Below are positions 18,038-26,496 of a stretch of DNA of 64,000 bases, one piece after another. Source of the DNA: Sedimentisphaerales bacterium (GTDB taxonomy: Bacteria; Planctomycetota; Phycisphaerae; Sedimentisphaerales; Anaerohalosphaeraceae). The number at the start of each line of letters is the position of its first letter. Position 1 is the first letter of the stretch. The DNA lies in NCBI GenBank assembly GCA_028282905.1, contig JANQGW010000070.1, positions 1-64,000 on the forward strand. Reading direction: 5' to 3'. The position numbers and the translations under genes were made by a program. The notes beneath the pieces were generated by a model. The model was given only the letters and a program-made list of their open reading frames with translations. It searched no databases and was not told the DNA's origin.

Positions 18038-18280
18038 TAAGATTGCTTACTAAAAACAGACAGCAATCGCTGATTTTAACATCAAGGCAGTGTTATCGTA
18101 ATTAATAGCAAATAAGAAAATAAGATACATCCAAATAGTTCGTATTCCACGGATTGTGCCGATAGTAAAGAATTTTCTGGGCTATCCTGCAAGACTTGCA
18201 GGCTTGTTTTCGGTTAAACTACGCCGTTATTTCTCCTTCAATATGTACCCATACGGAAAACAACTGGCGGGATTTATACG
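18038..18280. promoter_or_regulatory. Leader/promoter region of the imino acid island with a 17-bp dyad
   Basis: This non-coding stretch precedes the fused dehydrogenase gene. It contains a perfect dyad at 18186-18202 (CCTGCAAG, one central base, CTTGCAGG) about 80 bases before the start codon, which looks like a regulator operator. The dyad is followed by a short T-rich stretch, so a weak terminator for the glycosidase gene is an alternative reading. Confidence 0.45.
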
Positions 18281-21200
18281 ATGTACAGAATTACGACTCA
18301 TCCGATTTTAGATGTAACAGAAAAGCAGAAGGTCAGCTTTATGTATAATGGCCATCGTATTGATGGTGAGAAGGGCTTTACGATTGCCGCCGCACTGCAT
18401 CAGGCCGGCTTTCCGGTTCACAGCCACAGTTTAAAAAATCGAAAGCGCAGCCTGGAATGCGGCATCGGTAAATGCGGGGCCTGCGAAATGCTGGTGGACG
18501 GCCAGATCAAACGCATTTGTATTACTAAAGTTGATGATGTCAAAGAAGTCGGTGATATTCCGCTTGATTACGAACCATCACCTCAATTGCCTGCGAATCC
18601 CGCGTCGATTAATGTTTATAAAACAACCGTTGCGATTATCGGTGCCGGCCCGGCCGGTCTTGCCGTCCGCGAAACACTGAACAAGGCGGGCGTGCCTAAT
18701 ATCGTTGTAGATAACAACGGCCATATCGGTGGTCAGTTTCTTATGCAGACGCACTCGTTTTTCTTTTTTGAAAAGGAAAAAAAATTCGGCGGTATGCGGG
18801 GATTTGATATTGCCGATTCACTGGCGGGTGACAATCCTGATGATATCTTTTTGAACAGTACCGTTTGGGATATCCTCGAAGGCCAGCGGTTGGCCATCAA
18901 AAATATTGTCACCGATGAGATTTATCATATTGACGCCGAGTTTCTGGTCGTTGCCGCCGGTGCGGTGCCGTTTATGCCGCCGTTTGAAAATGACGATCTG
19001 CCGGGCGTTTATACCGCGGCGGTCATTCAAAAAATGATGAACACAGAGTTTACCCTGCTGGGTAAAAACGTGCTGACAGTCGGCGCCGGTAACATTGGCT
19101 ACCTGACTTCCTATCAACTGACACAAGCCGGCGCCAAGGTCAAGGCTATTCTTGAAGCCCAGCCGGCCGCTGGCGGTTTTCCCGTTCAGGCCAACCGTGT
19201 CCGTCGCCTGGGAATTCCGATTTTACTGGAGCATGTGCTTATCAAGGCCATTCCCAATGAAAATCACGATGGGATTACCGGGGCCGTTGTCGCCCGTGCG
19301 GAAAATTTCAAGCCGGTTCCCGGAACGGAAAAAATCATCACTGGTATCGAGGCAATCAATATCTGCACCGGGCTTGTACCGGACGATACGCTGCTGCGAA
19401 AAGGGTTTGAGGTTTTCGGCCGCAACTGCTACGGCGCCGGCGATACGCTGCGAATCGGCGAAGGCACCAGTGCCGTGCTGCGGGGAACACAGGTTGCCTA
19501 TGAAATCCTGCAGGAGTTGAATCTCGATTACGATTATAATCAGTACTTAGCGGTTTCCAAGGAATACATCGACTCTCAGCAGCATCCGATCCGGGTGCTG
19601 GAGAAACCGCATCTGCCTTCCGAAGAGCGAATGCAAAAACCGTTTGTGCTGATCGACTGTCTTTACGGCTTTGCGTGCAACCCCTGTGCATTTGCCTGTC
19701 CGTTCGGGGCGATTCGCAAAAGCTCCACCAGTTCCGTTCCGCAGATTGATTATGAAAAATGTACCGGCTGTATGCAGTGTATCAGCCTGTGTCCGGGACT
19801 GGCAATTTTCGGTTATGATGTAAAAAAACAGATTCTGCACCTTCCCATTGAACGTGAAGTGGATGAAGGGCATGAAGTCTTCTTAGTTGACAACGACGGC
19901 CGGAAATGCGGCATGGGCAGAGTTCTGAAAGTTCAGAAAAAGCCCACCAAGATACATGTTGCCAGAGTGCAGGTTACTGAATTGCAGGCCGACGATTTGC
20001 TGCAGGTGCGTGGATTCCTCATGGCCGAAGAATGCCCCGACCCAATTATATTTGAGCCGAATACGCAGGACATTGATGCCGAAACCTATATCTGCCATTG
20101 TGATGATGTTAAGCTGGACGAAATTTTAAAGGTCATTGGCGACCGGAAATTTATTTCAATTGACGAAATCAAACACACGACCCGCTTGGGCATGGGGGCC
20201 TGCCGGGGCAAACGCTGTATCGGCCGCTTGAAGCCGATTTTAGCAGGATTAGGTATTTCAACCGTCGGCGAAGCGACTCCCCGCGCACCGCTGTCTAATC
20301 AGGTGACAATGGGCGAGCTGTATCAAAAAGATTCCGCCCAGACTCTGCATGTAAAAAGTACCGGGCCTGTGATTGAAACCGAGTATTTCATAGCCGGCGG
20401 CGGTATCGGCGGAAGTGCCTTGTTCCGCTATTTAGCTGAATCCGGAAAAAAGCCGCTGATGGTCAATTACGGTCACGGTTCTTCCTGGCGGAACATCGCG
20501 GGCGGCCGGACGGTATTTACGCTGCCGGAGTTGAGCGAAATTGCCGTACAAAACAAAATTATCTTTGAGGAATTACAGACGCTAAAAAACATTGACTATT
20601 GTCCGACGCAGTATGTGACCTTTGCTAACGATCAGCAGAGTTACGATGTGCTGGAGGCGTCAATTGCCTGGTCGGATGCCAAGATGGTCGAGCCGAAGGA
20701 TTTTCAGCGGACCATCAGCCCTTATATGAATCCGCAAAACACCAAGTATATCGCTGCTCTGATTACGCAGAATTGCTGGCAGGCCTCACCGGGTAAACTG
20801 GTCGATTTGATTCGTACTATCGGTGTCGAACAGGGCGGTCGCGTGATGGAGGATTGTGAACTGGTTGACGTTGAGCGAGACGGCGACGGTTTTACCGTGC
20901 TGCTGCGGGACCATACACGACAATATCGTACCTGTCGAACACGTTACTTTATTAACGCACTCGGAAGCGAGGCCGAGCAGTTTTCCAATAAACTGGGCTA
21001 TAACACGGGCCTGTATCCGGTTAAGCACCAGGCGTTTATCACCCGGCGGATGCCGTTTATGGGCGTTGACGGAAAGCCCTTGGGAATGCTGATTGACCGC
21101 CGCAATTACAAAGGCTTTGTCGCGGTGTACGGCCAGCAGCTTCTGGAAACGGGCCAGATCATCGGCTGCGCGACACCGCAGATCGACCCGCAGGAGACCA

Positions 21201-21502
21201 ATAAGAATCTCAAAATCAATTCCGACGATTTTGTCCGTATTATTTCCGAAATCTTCGTCGATTGGATCCCCGAATTGTCCTCGGTCGGCCTGCAGGCCGT
21301 CTGGGCGGGCAATTATGTGGAGCCGCGGATGATTATCGACCCGGATAAGGGGCTTTTCGTCGGCCTTCGAGGCCAGGGCTTCATGCTGGCGCAGTACCTG
21401 GCCAAGCTGTATGTCGATAAGCTGTTGGGCAAGCCGGTTCCGGCTTATTTTGCCCGACTGGCTTTAGAGGGTGACGGTTTACTGGAAAAAGCCCTCAAAT
21501 AG
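18281..21502 (+). CDS. Fused iron-sulfur flavoprotein amine dehydrogenase (HcnA-HcnB-HcnC type in one chain)
   Basis: A 1073-aa cytoplasmic enzyme joining modules that are normally separate subunits. Residues 15-95 form an HcnA-like [2Fe-2S] domain (C60, C65, C68, C80). Residues 115-450 form an FAD/NAD(P) disulfide-reductase-like domain (GAGPAG at 121-126 and a second dinucleotide loop 'TVGAGNIGYL'). Residues 455-510 carry two iron-sulfur motifs (C461/C466/C469/C473 and C494-x2-C497-x2-C500-x3-C504). Residues 600-650 form a BFD-like [2Fe-2S] domain (C605-x-C607, C641-x4-C646). Residues 700-1073 are a DAO-type FAD oxidase/dehydrogenase (GGGIGG from 706). Three-subunit relatives oxidise proline, D-hydroxyproline, sarcosine, opines or glycine. 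The neighbouring P5C dehydrogenase makes proline or D-hydroxyproline the likely substrate, by inference. Confidence 0.87.
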   Translation: MYRITTHPILDVTEKQKVSFMYNGHRIDGEKGFTIAAALHQAGFPVHSHSLKNRKRSLECGIGKCGACEMLVDGQIKRICITKVDDVKEVGDIPLDYEPSPQLPANPASINVYKTTVAIIGAGPAGLAVRETLNKAGVPNIVVDNNGHIGGQFLMQTHSFFFFEKEKKFGGMRGFDIADSLAGDNPDDIFLNSTVWDILEGQRLAIKNIVTDEIYHIDAEFLVVAAGAVPFMPPFENDDLPGVYTAAVIQKMMNTEFTLLGKNVLTVGAGNIGYLTSYQLTQAGAKVKAILEAQPAAGGFPVQANRVRRLGIPILLEHVLIKAIPNENHDGITGAVVARAENFKPVPGTEKIITGIEAINICTGLVPDDTLLRKGFEVFGRNCYGAGDTLRIGEGTSAVLRGTQVAYEILQELNLDYDYNQYLAVSKEYIDSQQHPIRVLEKPHLPSEERMQKPFVLIDCLYGFACNPCAFACPFGAIRKSSTSSVPQIDYEKCTGCMQCISLCPGLAIFGYDVKKQILHLPIEREVDEGHEVFLVDNDGRKCGMGRVLKVQKKPTKIHVARVQVTELQADDLLQVRGFLMAEECPDPIIFEPNTQDIDAETYICHCDDVKLDEILKVIGDRKFISIDEIKHTTRLGMGACRGKRCIGRLKPILAGLGISTVGEATPRAPLSNQVTMGELYQKDSAQTLHVKSTGPVIETEYFIAGGGIGGSALFRYLAESGKKPLMVNYGHGSSWRNIAGGRTVFTLPELSEIAVQNKIIFEELQTLKNIDYCPTQYVTFANDQQSYDVLEASIAWSDAKMVEPKDFQRTISPYMNPQNTKYIAALITQNCWQASPGKLVDLIRTIGVEQGGRVMEDCELVDVERDGDGFTVLLRDHTRQYRTCRTRYFINALGSEAEQFSNKLGYNTGLYPVKHQAFITRRMPFMGVDGKPLGMLIDRRNYKGFVAVYGQQLLETGQIIGCATPQIDPQETNKNLKINSDDFVRIISEIFVDWIPELSSVGLQAVWAGNYVEPRMIIDPDKGLFVGLRGQGFMLAQYLAKLYVDKLLGKPVPAYFARLALEGDGLLEKALK

Positions 21503-21531
21503 CCCCAAAATACCATTATCTTGACAATATT

Positions 21532-21570
21532 GCCTCGTTGGCGGCCAAAGCACGCCGGCGGGGCATTTTT
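21532..21570 (+). terminator. Intrinsic terminator after the fused dehydrogenase
   Basis: A 12-bp stem including three G-U pairs (21532-21543 with 21553-21564), 9-base loop, then ATTTTT. It ends the transcript of the fused dehydrogenase before the AraC-type regulator. Confidence 0.85.
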
Positions 21571-21685
21571 ATTATTTCTCCAATGGAAATTATTTGGCTA
21601 TTTATGATAAAATAAGTATGATACCCCTTGGACAGGCCAGTACGAGAAAATCGGGATAAAATTAGTTTGATGTTGGATCAGTGAT

Positions 21686-22432
21686 ATGAATCTTTCTCAA
21701 GCACAATTGATGTTTTTTGAGCAGCTTTTTGAACCCTTTACCGGCGAATCACTCTTTGACCAGTTGACGGATTTGGTCTTTTTCATCAAAAACTCGAAGG
21801 GCCAGTATGTTGTGGTCAATCAGGCGTTAGTGGAACGCTGCGGGTTTAAGTCCAAAGAGGAGTTGATCGGGCGCAAGCCCGAAGAGGTCTATCCCAATCC
21901 TTTTGGCCAAGAGTACCGCCAGCAGGACGAAGAGATTCTCAGCCAGGGCAAGCCGATCATCAATAAGCTGGAGCTTCAAATTGCCGCATCGCTGGATTTG
22001 TGCTGGTGTTTGACTACGAAGGTGCCGCTTCACGGCCAGGACCGCTCCATTGTCGGGATTGCCGGTGTTTCACGCGATTTGAAGCGATACGACAAGAAAA
22101 GCGAGGACTACGGTCGGATCGCCGAATCGGTCACCTTTATCAAGGAACACTATTCTGAGACGCTTAAAGTGGACGAGTTGGCGAAAATGGTGGACATGTC
22201 CACATACCGTTATGAGCAGCGCATGCAGAAGATTTTCTCGCTGACCGCCGGCCAGTTCATCCAGAAAACGCGCATCGAAGCCGCTTTATGGCAGCTTCGG
22301 GAAACCACTAACCCGGTGATTCATATTGCGCTGGATTGCGGCTATGCCGACCAGAGCGCATTTTCACGCCAGTTTAAAAAGACAATTGGACTTTCTCCGG
22401 TCAGATACAGACAAATCTTCAGCGAAAAGTAG
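21686..22432 (+). CDS. PAS-domain AraC-family transcriptional regulator
   Basis: A 248-aa cytoplasmic regulator. Residues 20-125 form a PAS sensor ('LTDLVFFIKNSKGQYVVVNQALVERCGF' region, then 'GRKPEEVYP'), and residues 145-248 are an AraC/XylS double helix-turn-helix with the ending 'GYADQSAFSRQFKKTIGLSPVRYR'. It sits between the fused dehydrogenase and the glycyl radical enzyme genes, so it probably controls one or both in response to a small molecule or redox state bound by the PAS domain. PAS-AraC proteins of this size are frequent in Planctomycetota and Verrucomicrobiota. The 17-bp dyad at 18186 is a candidate site, but this is untested. Confidence 0.87.
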   Translation: MNLSQAQLMFFEQLFEPFTGESLFDQLTDLVFFIKNSKGQYVVVNQALVERCGFKSKEELIGRKPEEVYPNPFGQEYRQQDEEILSQGKPIINKLELQIAASLDLCWCLTTKVPLHGQDRSIVGIAGVSRDLKRYDKKSEDYGRIAESVTFIKEHYSETLKVDELAKMVDMSTYRYEQRMQKIFSLTAGQFIQKTRIEAALWQLRETTNPVIHIALDCGYADQSAFSRQFKKTIGLSPVRYRQIFSEK

Positions 22433-22511
22433 CAAATTTTCGGCGATATATGCCGAATAAGAAGCGAACATTTCTCAAATTTACAAGAACAGGGCCGCTA
22501 TTTGGGATATA

Positions 22512-23516
22512 ATGTGTCCTGTCATGCATCGGTTTGCCGACAGCATCTGCGTTTTCGAGTCGAATTCACAGCATTTTTTGAGGTTGAAAGGTTTGACACA
22601 AACGGCACGGGACATCACTGGGATTGTCTTTGACATCAAGAAATACGCCATCCATGATGGTCCGGGTATCCGTACAACCGTTTTTATGAAGGGCTGTCCC
22701 CTGCGATGCCGATGGTGTCATAATCCGGAAAGCTGGTCGGCCGGCCCTGAGTTGATGTTCTCCAATGCCCGCTGCATTCGGTGCGGCGATTGCGTGCGAA
22801 GCTGCCCTCAAAAGGCGATTGCCATGACCAATGGGCAGTGCCCGGAAACGGATGCCTCTTTATGTACATTTTGCGGCCAATGTGTCGAAGTATGCCCGAC
22901 CCAGACACGAAAAATTGCCGGTTTTACCGTGACTGTCGATCAGGTCATGCGGGAAGTGCTGAAGGATTCCGTTTTTTATGATGAATCGGGCGGCGGCGTC
23001 ACCTTTTCCGGCGGCGAACCGCTGGCTCAGCCGATTTTTCTGAGAGCGGCCCTGAGTCGCCTTCGGCAGGTTGGGTTGCATACGGCAGTGGATACCTGCC
23101 TGTATGCGCCGCAGTCAGTAGTGGAAGATATTGTGCCTGAGACAGACTTGTTTTTATGCGATCTCAAGCATATCGATAGTGAAAAGCATCACGAATGGAC
23201 CGGCTGCGAGAACAGTCAGATTCTTGACAATTTAAAATATCTCGCCGCCGCCGGTGCGGAAATCATTGTAAGAATTCCGGTGGTTCCCGGTTTTAATGAT
23301 ACCGCTGAGGAGATAAAGAATCTCGCTACCTTTATTGAGTCGCTGCAAACCGTCCGGCAGGTCAATCTTCTGGTCTATAACAGCGGCGGCGTCTCCAAAG
23401 GCCAACGGCTGCTGGAGTCTAAGGATATTCTGCAGTGCCGGCTGCCGGAGGCAGCGAAAATGAAAGAACTGGAAGAAATCGTGGAAAGTTTTGGCTTTCA
23501 AGTGAAAGAAGGTTAA
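22512..23516 (+). CDS. Glycyl radical enzyme activase (radical SAM)
   Basis: Up to 334 aa. It installs the glycyl radical in the enzyme encoded 4 bases downstream. The radical SAM cluster motif C62-x3-C66-x2-C69 ('CPLRCRWC') follows 'DGPGIRTTVFMKG', and an inserted pair of [4Fe-4S] ferredoxin motifs ('CIRCGDCVRSCP', 'CTFCGQCVEVCP') is typical of activases for dehydratases and decarboxylases but not of PflA. 'TFSGGEPLAQP' is the SAM-binding GGE motif. The start is uncertain: homologues begin near 'TARDITGIVFDIKKYA', and a TTG at 22593 preceded by GAGG would give 307 aa. Confidence 0.92.
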   Translation: MCPVMHRFADSICVFESNSQHFLRLKGLTQTARDITGIVFDIKKYAIHDGPGIRTTVFMKGCPLRCRWCHNPESWSAGPELMFSNARCIRCGDCVRSCPQKAIAMTNGQCPETDASLCTFCGQCVEVCPTQTRKIAGFTVTVDQVMREVLKDSVFYDESGGGVTFSGGEPLAQPIFLRAALSRLRQVGLHTAVDTCLYAPQSVVEDIVPETDLFLCDLKHIDSEKHHEWTGCENSQILDNLKYLAAAGAEIIVRIPVVPGFNDTAEEIKNLATFIESLQTVRQVNLLVYNSGGVSKGQRLLESKDILQCRLPEAAKMKELEEIVESFGFQVKEG

Positions 23517-23520
23517 TTAT

Positions 23521-25884
23521 ATGAACGAACGGATTACAAAACTTCGCAATCAAAGTGTTCAGGCCCGGCCCTATATCAGCGACGAACGGGCCCAATTAGT
23601 GACCGCGTTTTACCAAAGCGGTGTGGCTATGCAGAATTCTGCGCCGGTCACACGAGCCATGGCACTGAAATATATCATGGAAAACAAGGCCATCTGTGTC
23701 AATGACGATGAATTGATTGTCGGCGAACGCGGCCCGGCCCCGAAGGCAACGCCCACCTATCCCGAGTTGTGTTGCCATACCCTGAACGATTTTGACGTGA
23801 TGAGTGCTCGCCAGCGAACGGCATTTGATGTCAGCGATGACGTCAAGCAGGTGTACGCCGATACGATTATCCCGTTCTGGCAGGGCAAAACCATGCGGGA
23901 AAAGGTCTTTGCCGCTATGAACGATAACTGGCAGCAGGCGTTCGAGGCAGGGGTGTTTACCGAATTTATGGAACAGCGTGCCCCCGGCCATGCCATTCTC
24001 GACGGAAAAATTTACACCCGCGGCCTCCTGGATTTCCAGGACGATATCCGCCAGCACCTGCGCAGCCTGGACTATCTCAACGACCCCGAGGCTTACGATA
24101 AACAGCAGCAGCTCAAGGCCATGTCGATTGCGATTGACGCGGTTCTGATTTTGGCGTCTCGTTATGCCGACAAATGCGAAGAACTGGCTAAAACCGAAGG
24201 CAACGCCGTCCGGAAGCAGGAACTGGAGCAGATGGCCGCGATTTGCCGTCATGTGCCCGCCTATGCGCCGCGTACCTTCCACGAGGCTTTGCAGGCCTAT
24301 TGGTTTGTCCATCTGGGCGTGATAACCGAACTGAATGTCTGGGATTCTTACAACCCGGGCCGGCTGGATCAGCATTTAGGTCCGTTTTACGCCGCCGAGA
24401 AAGCCGCCGGGGCAATGGATGAAGATAAGGCATGCGAACTGCTGCAATGCTTCTGGGTAAAATTCAACAATCAGCCCGCACCGCCCAAGGTCGGCATCAC
24501 CGAAGAACAGAGCGGCACCTATACCGATTTTGCCCTGATTAACGTTGGCGGCGTCGATCCCAAGACCGGCGGCGACGCGGTCAATGACGTGTCATTTCTG
24601 ATTCTGGACGTGGTCGAAGAAATGCAGTTGGTTCAGCCAAGTGCCTGCATCCAGATCAGCGCCAAAAATCCCGACCGGTTCGTCAAACGGGCCTGCAAGG
24701 TCATCAAGACCGGCCTCGGCCAGCCGTCGGTGTTCAATACCGATGTGATTATCCGCGAAATGCTGCACGACGGCAAGAACATGGAAGATGCCCGCACCGG
24801 CGGCCCCAGCGGCTGCGTGACCATCAGCGCTTTCGGTAAAGAAAGCTGCACGCTGACCGGCTACTGCAACTGGCCGAAAATCCTCGAACTGGCGATGAAC
24901 AACGGCCTTGACCCGCGTACGGGCAAACAGATTGGCCCCGAAACCGGCCCAATATCTGAACTGACCAGTTTCGATGACATAATGGAAGCCTACCGCAGAC
25001 AATTAAAATATTTCCTCGATTTAAAAGTCGAAGGCAACAACGTCATCGAGCGGCTGTATGCTAATTACATGCCCAGCCCGTTTATGTCGGTCCTCGTCGA
25101 TGACTGCATCAAACGCGGCAAGGACTATCACAACGGCGGCCCGCGCTACAATCCGACCTATATCCAGGGCGTCGGACTCGGTACCCTGACCGATGCACTG
25201 ATGGCGATGAAATATCATGTCTTTGACCGGCAGAATATTGCGATGGACGAACTGACCGCCGCACTGGCGACGGATTTTGAAAATAACGAAAAGCTCCGGC
25301 TGCTGCTGGAAAATCAAAGTCCCCGCTACGGCTGTGACGATAATTACGCAGACGATATCGCGGTTGAAGTCTTTAATATTTACTATGACCTGCTCAACGG
25401 CCGGCCCAATACCAAAGGCGGTCGCTACCGCGTCAACCTGCTGCCGACGACGGTGCATATCTATTTCGGGCAGGTCACCGGCGCACTGCCGCACGGCCGC
25501 AGGGCGGGTGTTCCGCTGTCGGACGGCATTTCGCCGACACAGGGCACCGATTCGCACGGCCCGACCGCGGTCGCCAAGTCTGCCGCGAAAATCGACCACG
25601 CCCGCACCGGCGGAACGCTGCTGAATATGAAATTCAACCCGCAGGTGCTGGAAGGCGCGGGGCTGGATAAAATGACCGGACTGATCCGCGGCTACTTCCG
25701 ACTCGACGGCCACCACGTCCAGTTCAATGTGATTGATAAGGAAACCCTGCTGGCCGCCCAGCAAAACCCCGCCGACTACAAAGACCTCATCGTCCGCGTC
25801 GCCGGCTACAGCGACTACTTCATCGACCTCGGCACCGACCTCCAAAACGAAATCATCGCCCGAACCGAAATGACAGAACTTTAG
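23521..25884 (+). CDS. Glycyl radical enzyme, HypD-like (4-hydroxyproline dehydratase family?)
   Basis: A 787-aa glycyl radical enzyme. The radical-bearing loop is 'RVAGYSDYF' with Gly762, and the thiyl Cys is Cys432 in 'GPSGCVTIS'. The flanking sequence 'AFGKES..LTGYCN.PKILELAMNNG', the 'RAPGHAILDGKIY' segment (His157) and 'ITELNVWDSYNPG' (Asp275) resemble trans-4-hydroxy-L-proline dehydratase HypD, whose known catalytic His, Asp, Cys and Glu are H160, D278, C434 and E436 in Clostridioides difficile. Here the Glu two residues after the Cys is Thr434. HypD makes 1-pyrroline-5-carboxylate, the substrate of the dehydrogenase encoded next, which supports a hydroxyproline role. The missing Glu means the true substrate may differ. 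Confidence 0.85.
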   Translation: MNERITKLRNQSVQARPYISDERAQLVTAFYQSGVAMQNSAPVTRAMALKYIMENKAICVNDDELIVGERGPAPKATPTYPELCCHTLNDFDVMSARQRTAFDVSDDVKQVYADTIIPFWQGKTMREKVFAAMNDNWQQAFEAGVFTEFMEQRAPGHAILDGKIYTRGLLDFQDDIRQHLRSLDYLNDPEAYDKQQQLKAMSIAIDAVLILASRYADKCEELAKTEGNAVRKQELEQMAAICRHVPAYAPRTFHEALQAYWFVHLGVITELNVWDSYNPGRLDQHLGPFYAAEKAAGAMDEDKACELLQCFWVKFNNQPAPPKVGITEEQSGTYTDFALINVGGVDPKTGGDAVNDVSFLILDVVEEMQLVQPSACIQISAKNPDRFVKRACKVIKTGLGQPSVFNTDVIIREMLHDGKNMEDARTGGPSGCVTISAFGKESCTLTGYCNWPKILELAMNNGLDPRTGKQIGPETGPISELTSFDDIMEAYRRQLKYFLDLKVEGNNVIERLYANYMPSPFMSVLVDDCIKRGKDYHNGGPRYNPTYIQGVGLGTLTDALMAMKYHVFDRQNIAMDELTAALATDFENNEKLRLLLENQSPRYGCDDNYADDIAVEVFNIYYDLLNGRPNTKGGRYRVNLLPTTVHIYFGQVTGALPHGRRAGVPLSDGISPTQGTDSHGPTAVAKSAAKIDHARTGGTLLNMKFNPQVLEGAGLDKMTGLIRGYFRLDGHHVQFNVIDKETLLAAQQNPADYKDLIVRVAGYSDYFIDLGTDLQNEIIARTEMTEL

Positions 25885-25908
25885 CAGATATATCGAGATT
25901 CCACATAA

Positions 25909-25945
25909 AAAGCCCCACTCTTTCAATAAAGAGCGGGGCTTTTAT
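25909..25945 (+). terminator. Bidirectional intrinsic terminator after the glycyl radical enzyme
   Basis: A 13-bp stem with one mismatch (AGCCCCACTCTTT at 25911-25923 with AAAGAGCGGGGCT at 25928-25940) has an A-run before and a T-run after. It can end both the rightward enzyme gene and the leftward small gene. Confidence 0.88.
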
Positions 25946-25963
25946 ATCGCAGAGTTAATCACT

Positions 25964-26191
25964 TTAATCTGCAAATTTACGAATTAGTTCTTTAATCTTA
26001 TCTTTGCCGAATATTTCGCCATTACTTTTAAATATTTCGATCTCAATCTCGCCAGACTCAAAGAATTCTATCTCCCATCGCTCACCCGGAACATCAGCGC
26101 GAACCATGATAGACTTTTCTCTATAAGTGTTTAATGTGAAATAGATTTTATTCTGACGTAAAGTCTCTATAAAAGTATATACTGTTGGCAT
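25964..26191 (-). CDS. Small conserved hypothetical protein
   Basis: A 75-aa protein with the pattern 'IMVRADVPGERWEIEFFESGEIEIEIFKSNG', which I recognise as recurring in short uncharacterised bacterial proteins, often encoded beside mobile or toxin-related genes. The predicted fold is mostly beta with a C-terminal helix. No ribosome site stands out and no function can be given. It lies between two terminators on the strand opposite to the glycyl radical enzyme, so it is probably an independent small transcript. Confidence 0.62.
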   Translation of the reverse strand: MPTVYTFIETLRQNKIYFTLNTYREKSIMVRADVPGERWEIEFFESGEIEIEIFKSNGEIFGKDKIKELIRKFAD

Positions 26192-26421
26192 CTTCAGGAT
26201 CTCGATTATTAAAAGTTTTTTTTACAAAGATTAAGTTGCATTATCCAGTTGGACACTCTGGTCGTCAATTGAAATCTGGCAAGTCTTTTTCCGTGAGATA
26301 TCCGTGTATTCCGTGGTTCTTCTTTGTTTTTAAAAATCGGTGTCCTCAGTGTCCTCGGTGGTTCAATGTAAAACCTCTGGATTCCCGCTTTCGCGGGAAT
26401 GACAACATGTGATAAAAATAA
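26192..26421. repeat. Intergenic repeats: two GTGTCCTCGGTGG-like copies and a 20-bp palindrome
   Basis: TCCGTGTATTCCGTGGTTC (26301-26319) and TCAGTGTCCTCGGTGGTTC (26346-26364) are 19-base imperfect copies, 45 bases apart. They resemble short GTG-rich motifs that recur in intergenic DNA of many bacteria. Just after, ATTCCCGC (26381-26388) and GCGGGAAT (26393-26400) form a perfect hairpin with loop TTTC, a widespread REP-like sequence. No gene is seen here. Confidence 0.6.
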
Positions 26422-26455
26422 AACAGGCCCACTCTTGGGTTAGAGCGGGCCTGTT
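26422..26455 (-). terminator. Intrinsic terminator of the P5C dehydrogenase gene
   Basis: A 14-bp stem with one mismatch (26422-26435 with 26442-26455) is followed, on the minus strand, by TTTTATTTTTATC. It lies about 40 bases after the stop at 26497. Confidence 0.87.
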
Positions 26456-26496
26456 ACTGTTTCTTACTGTGCGGACGGGACGTCCGCGTTCCCATT

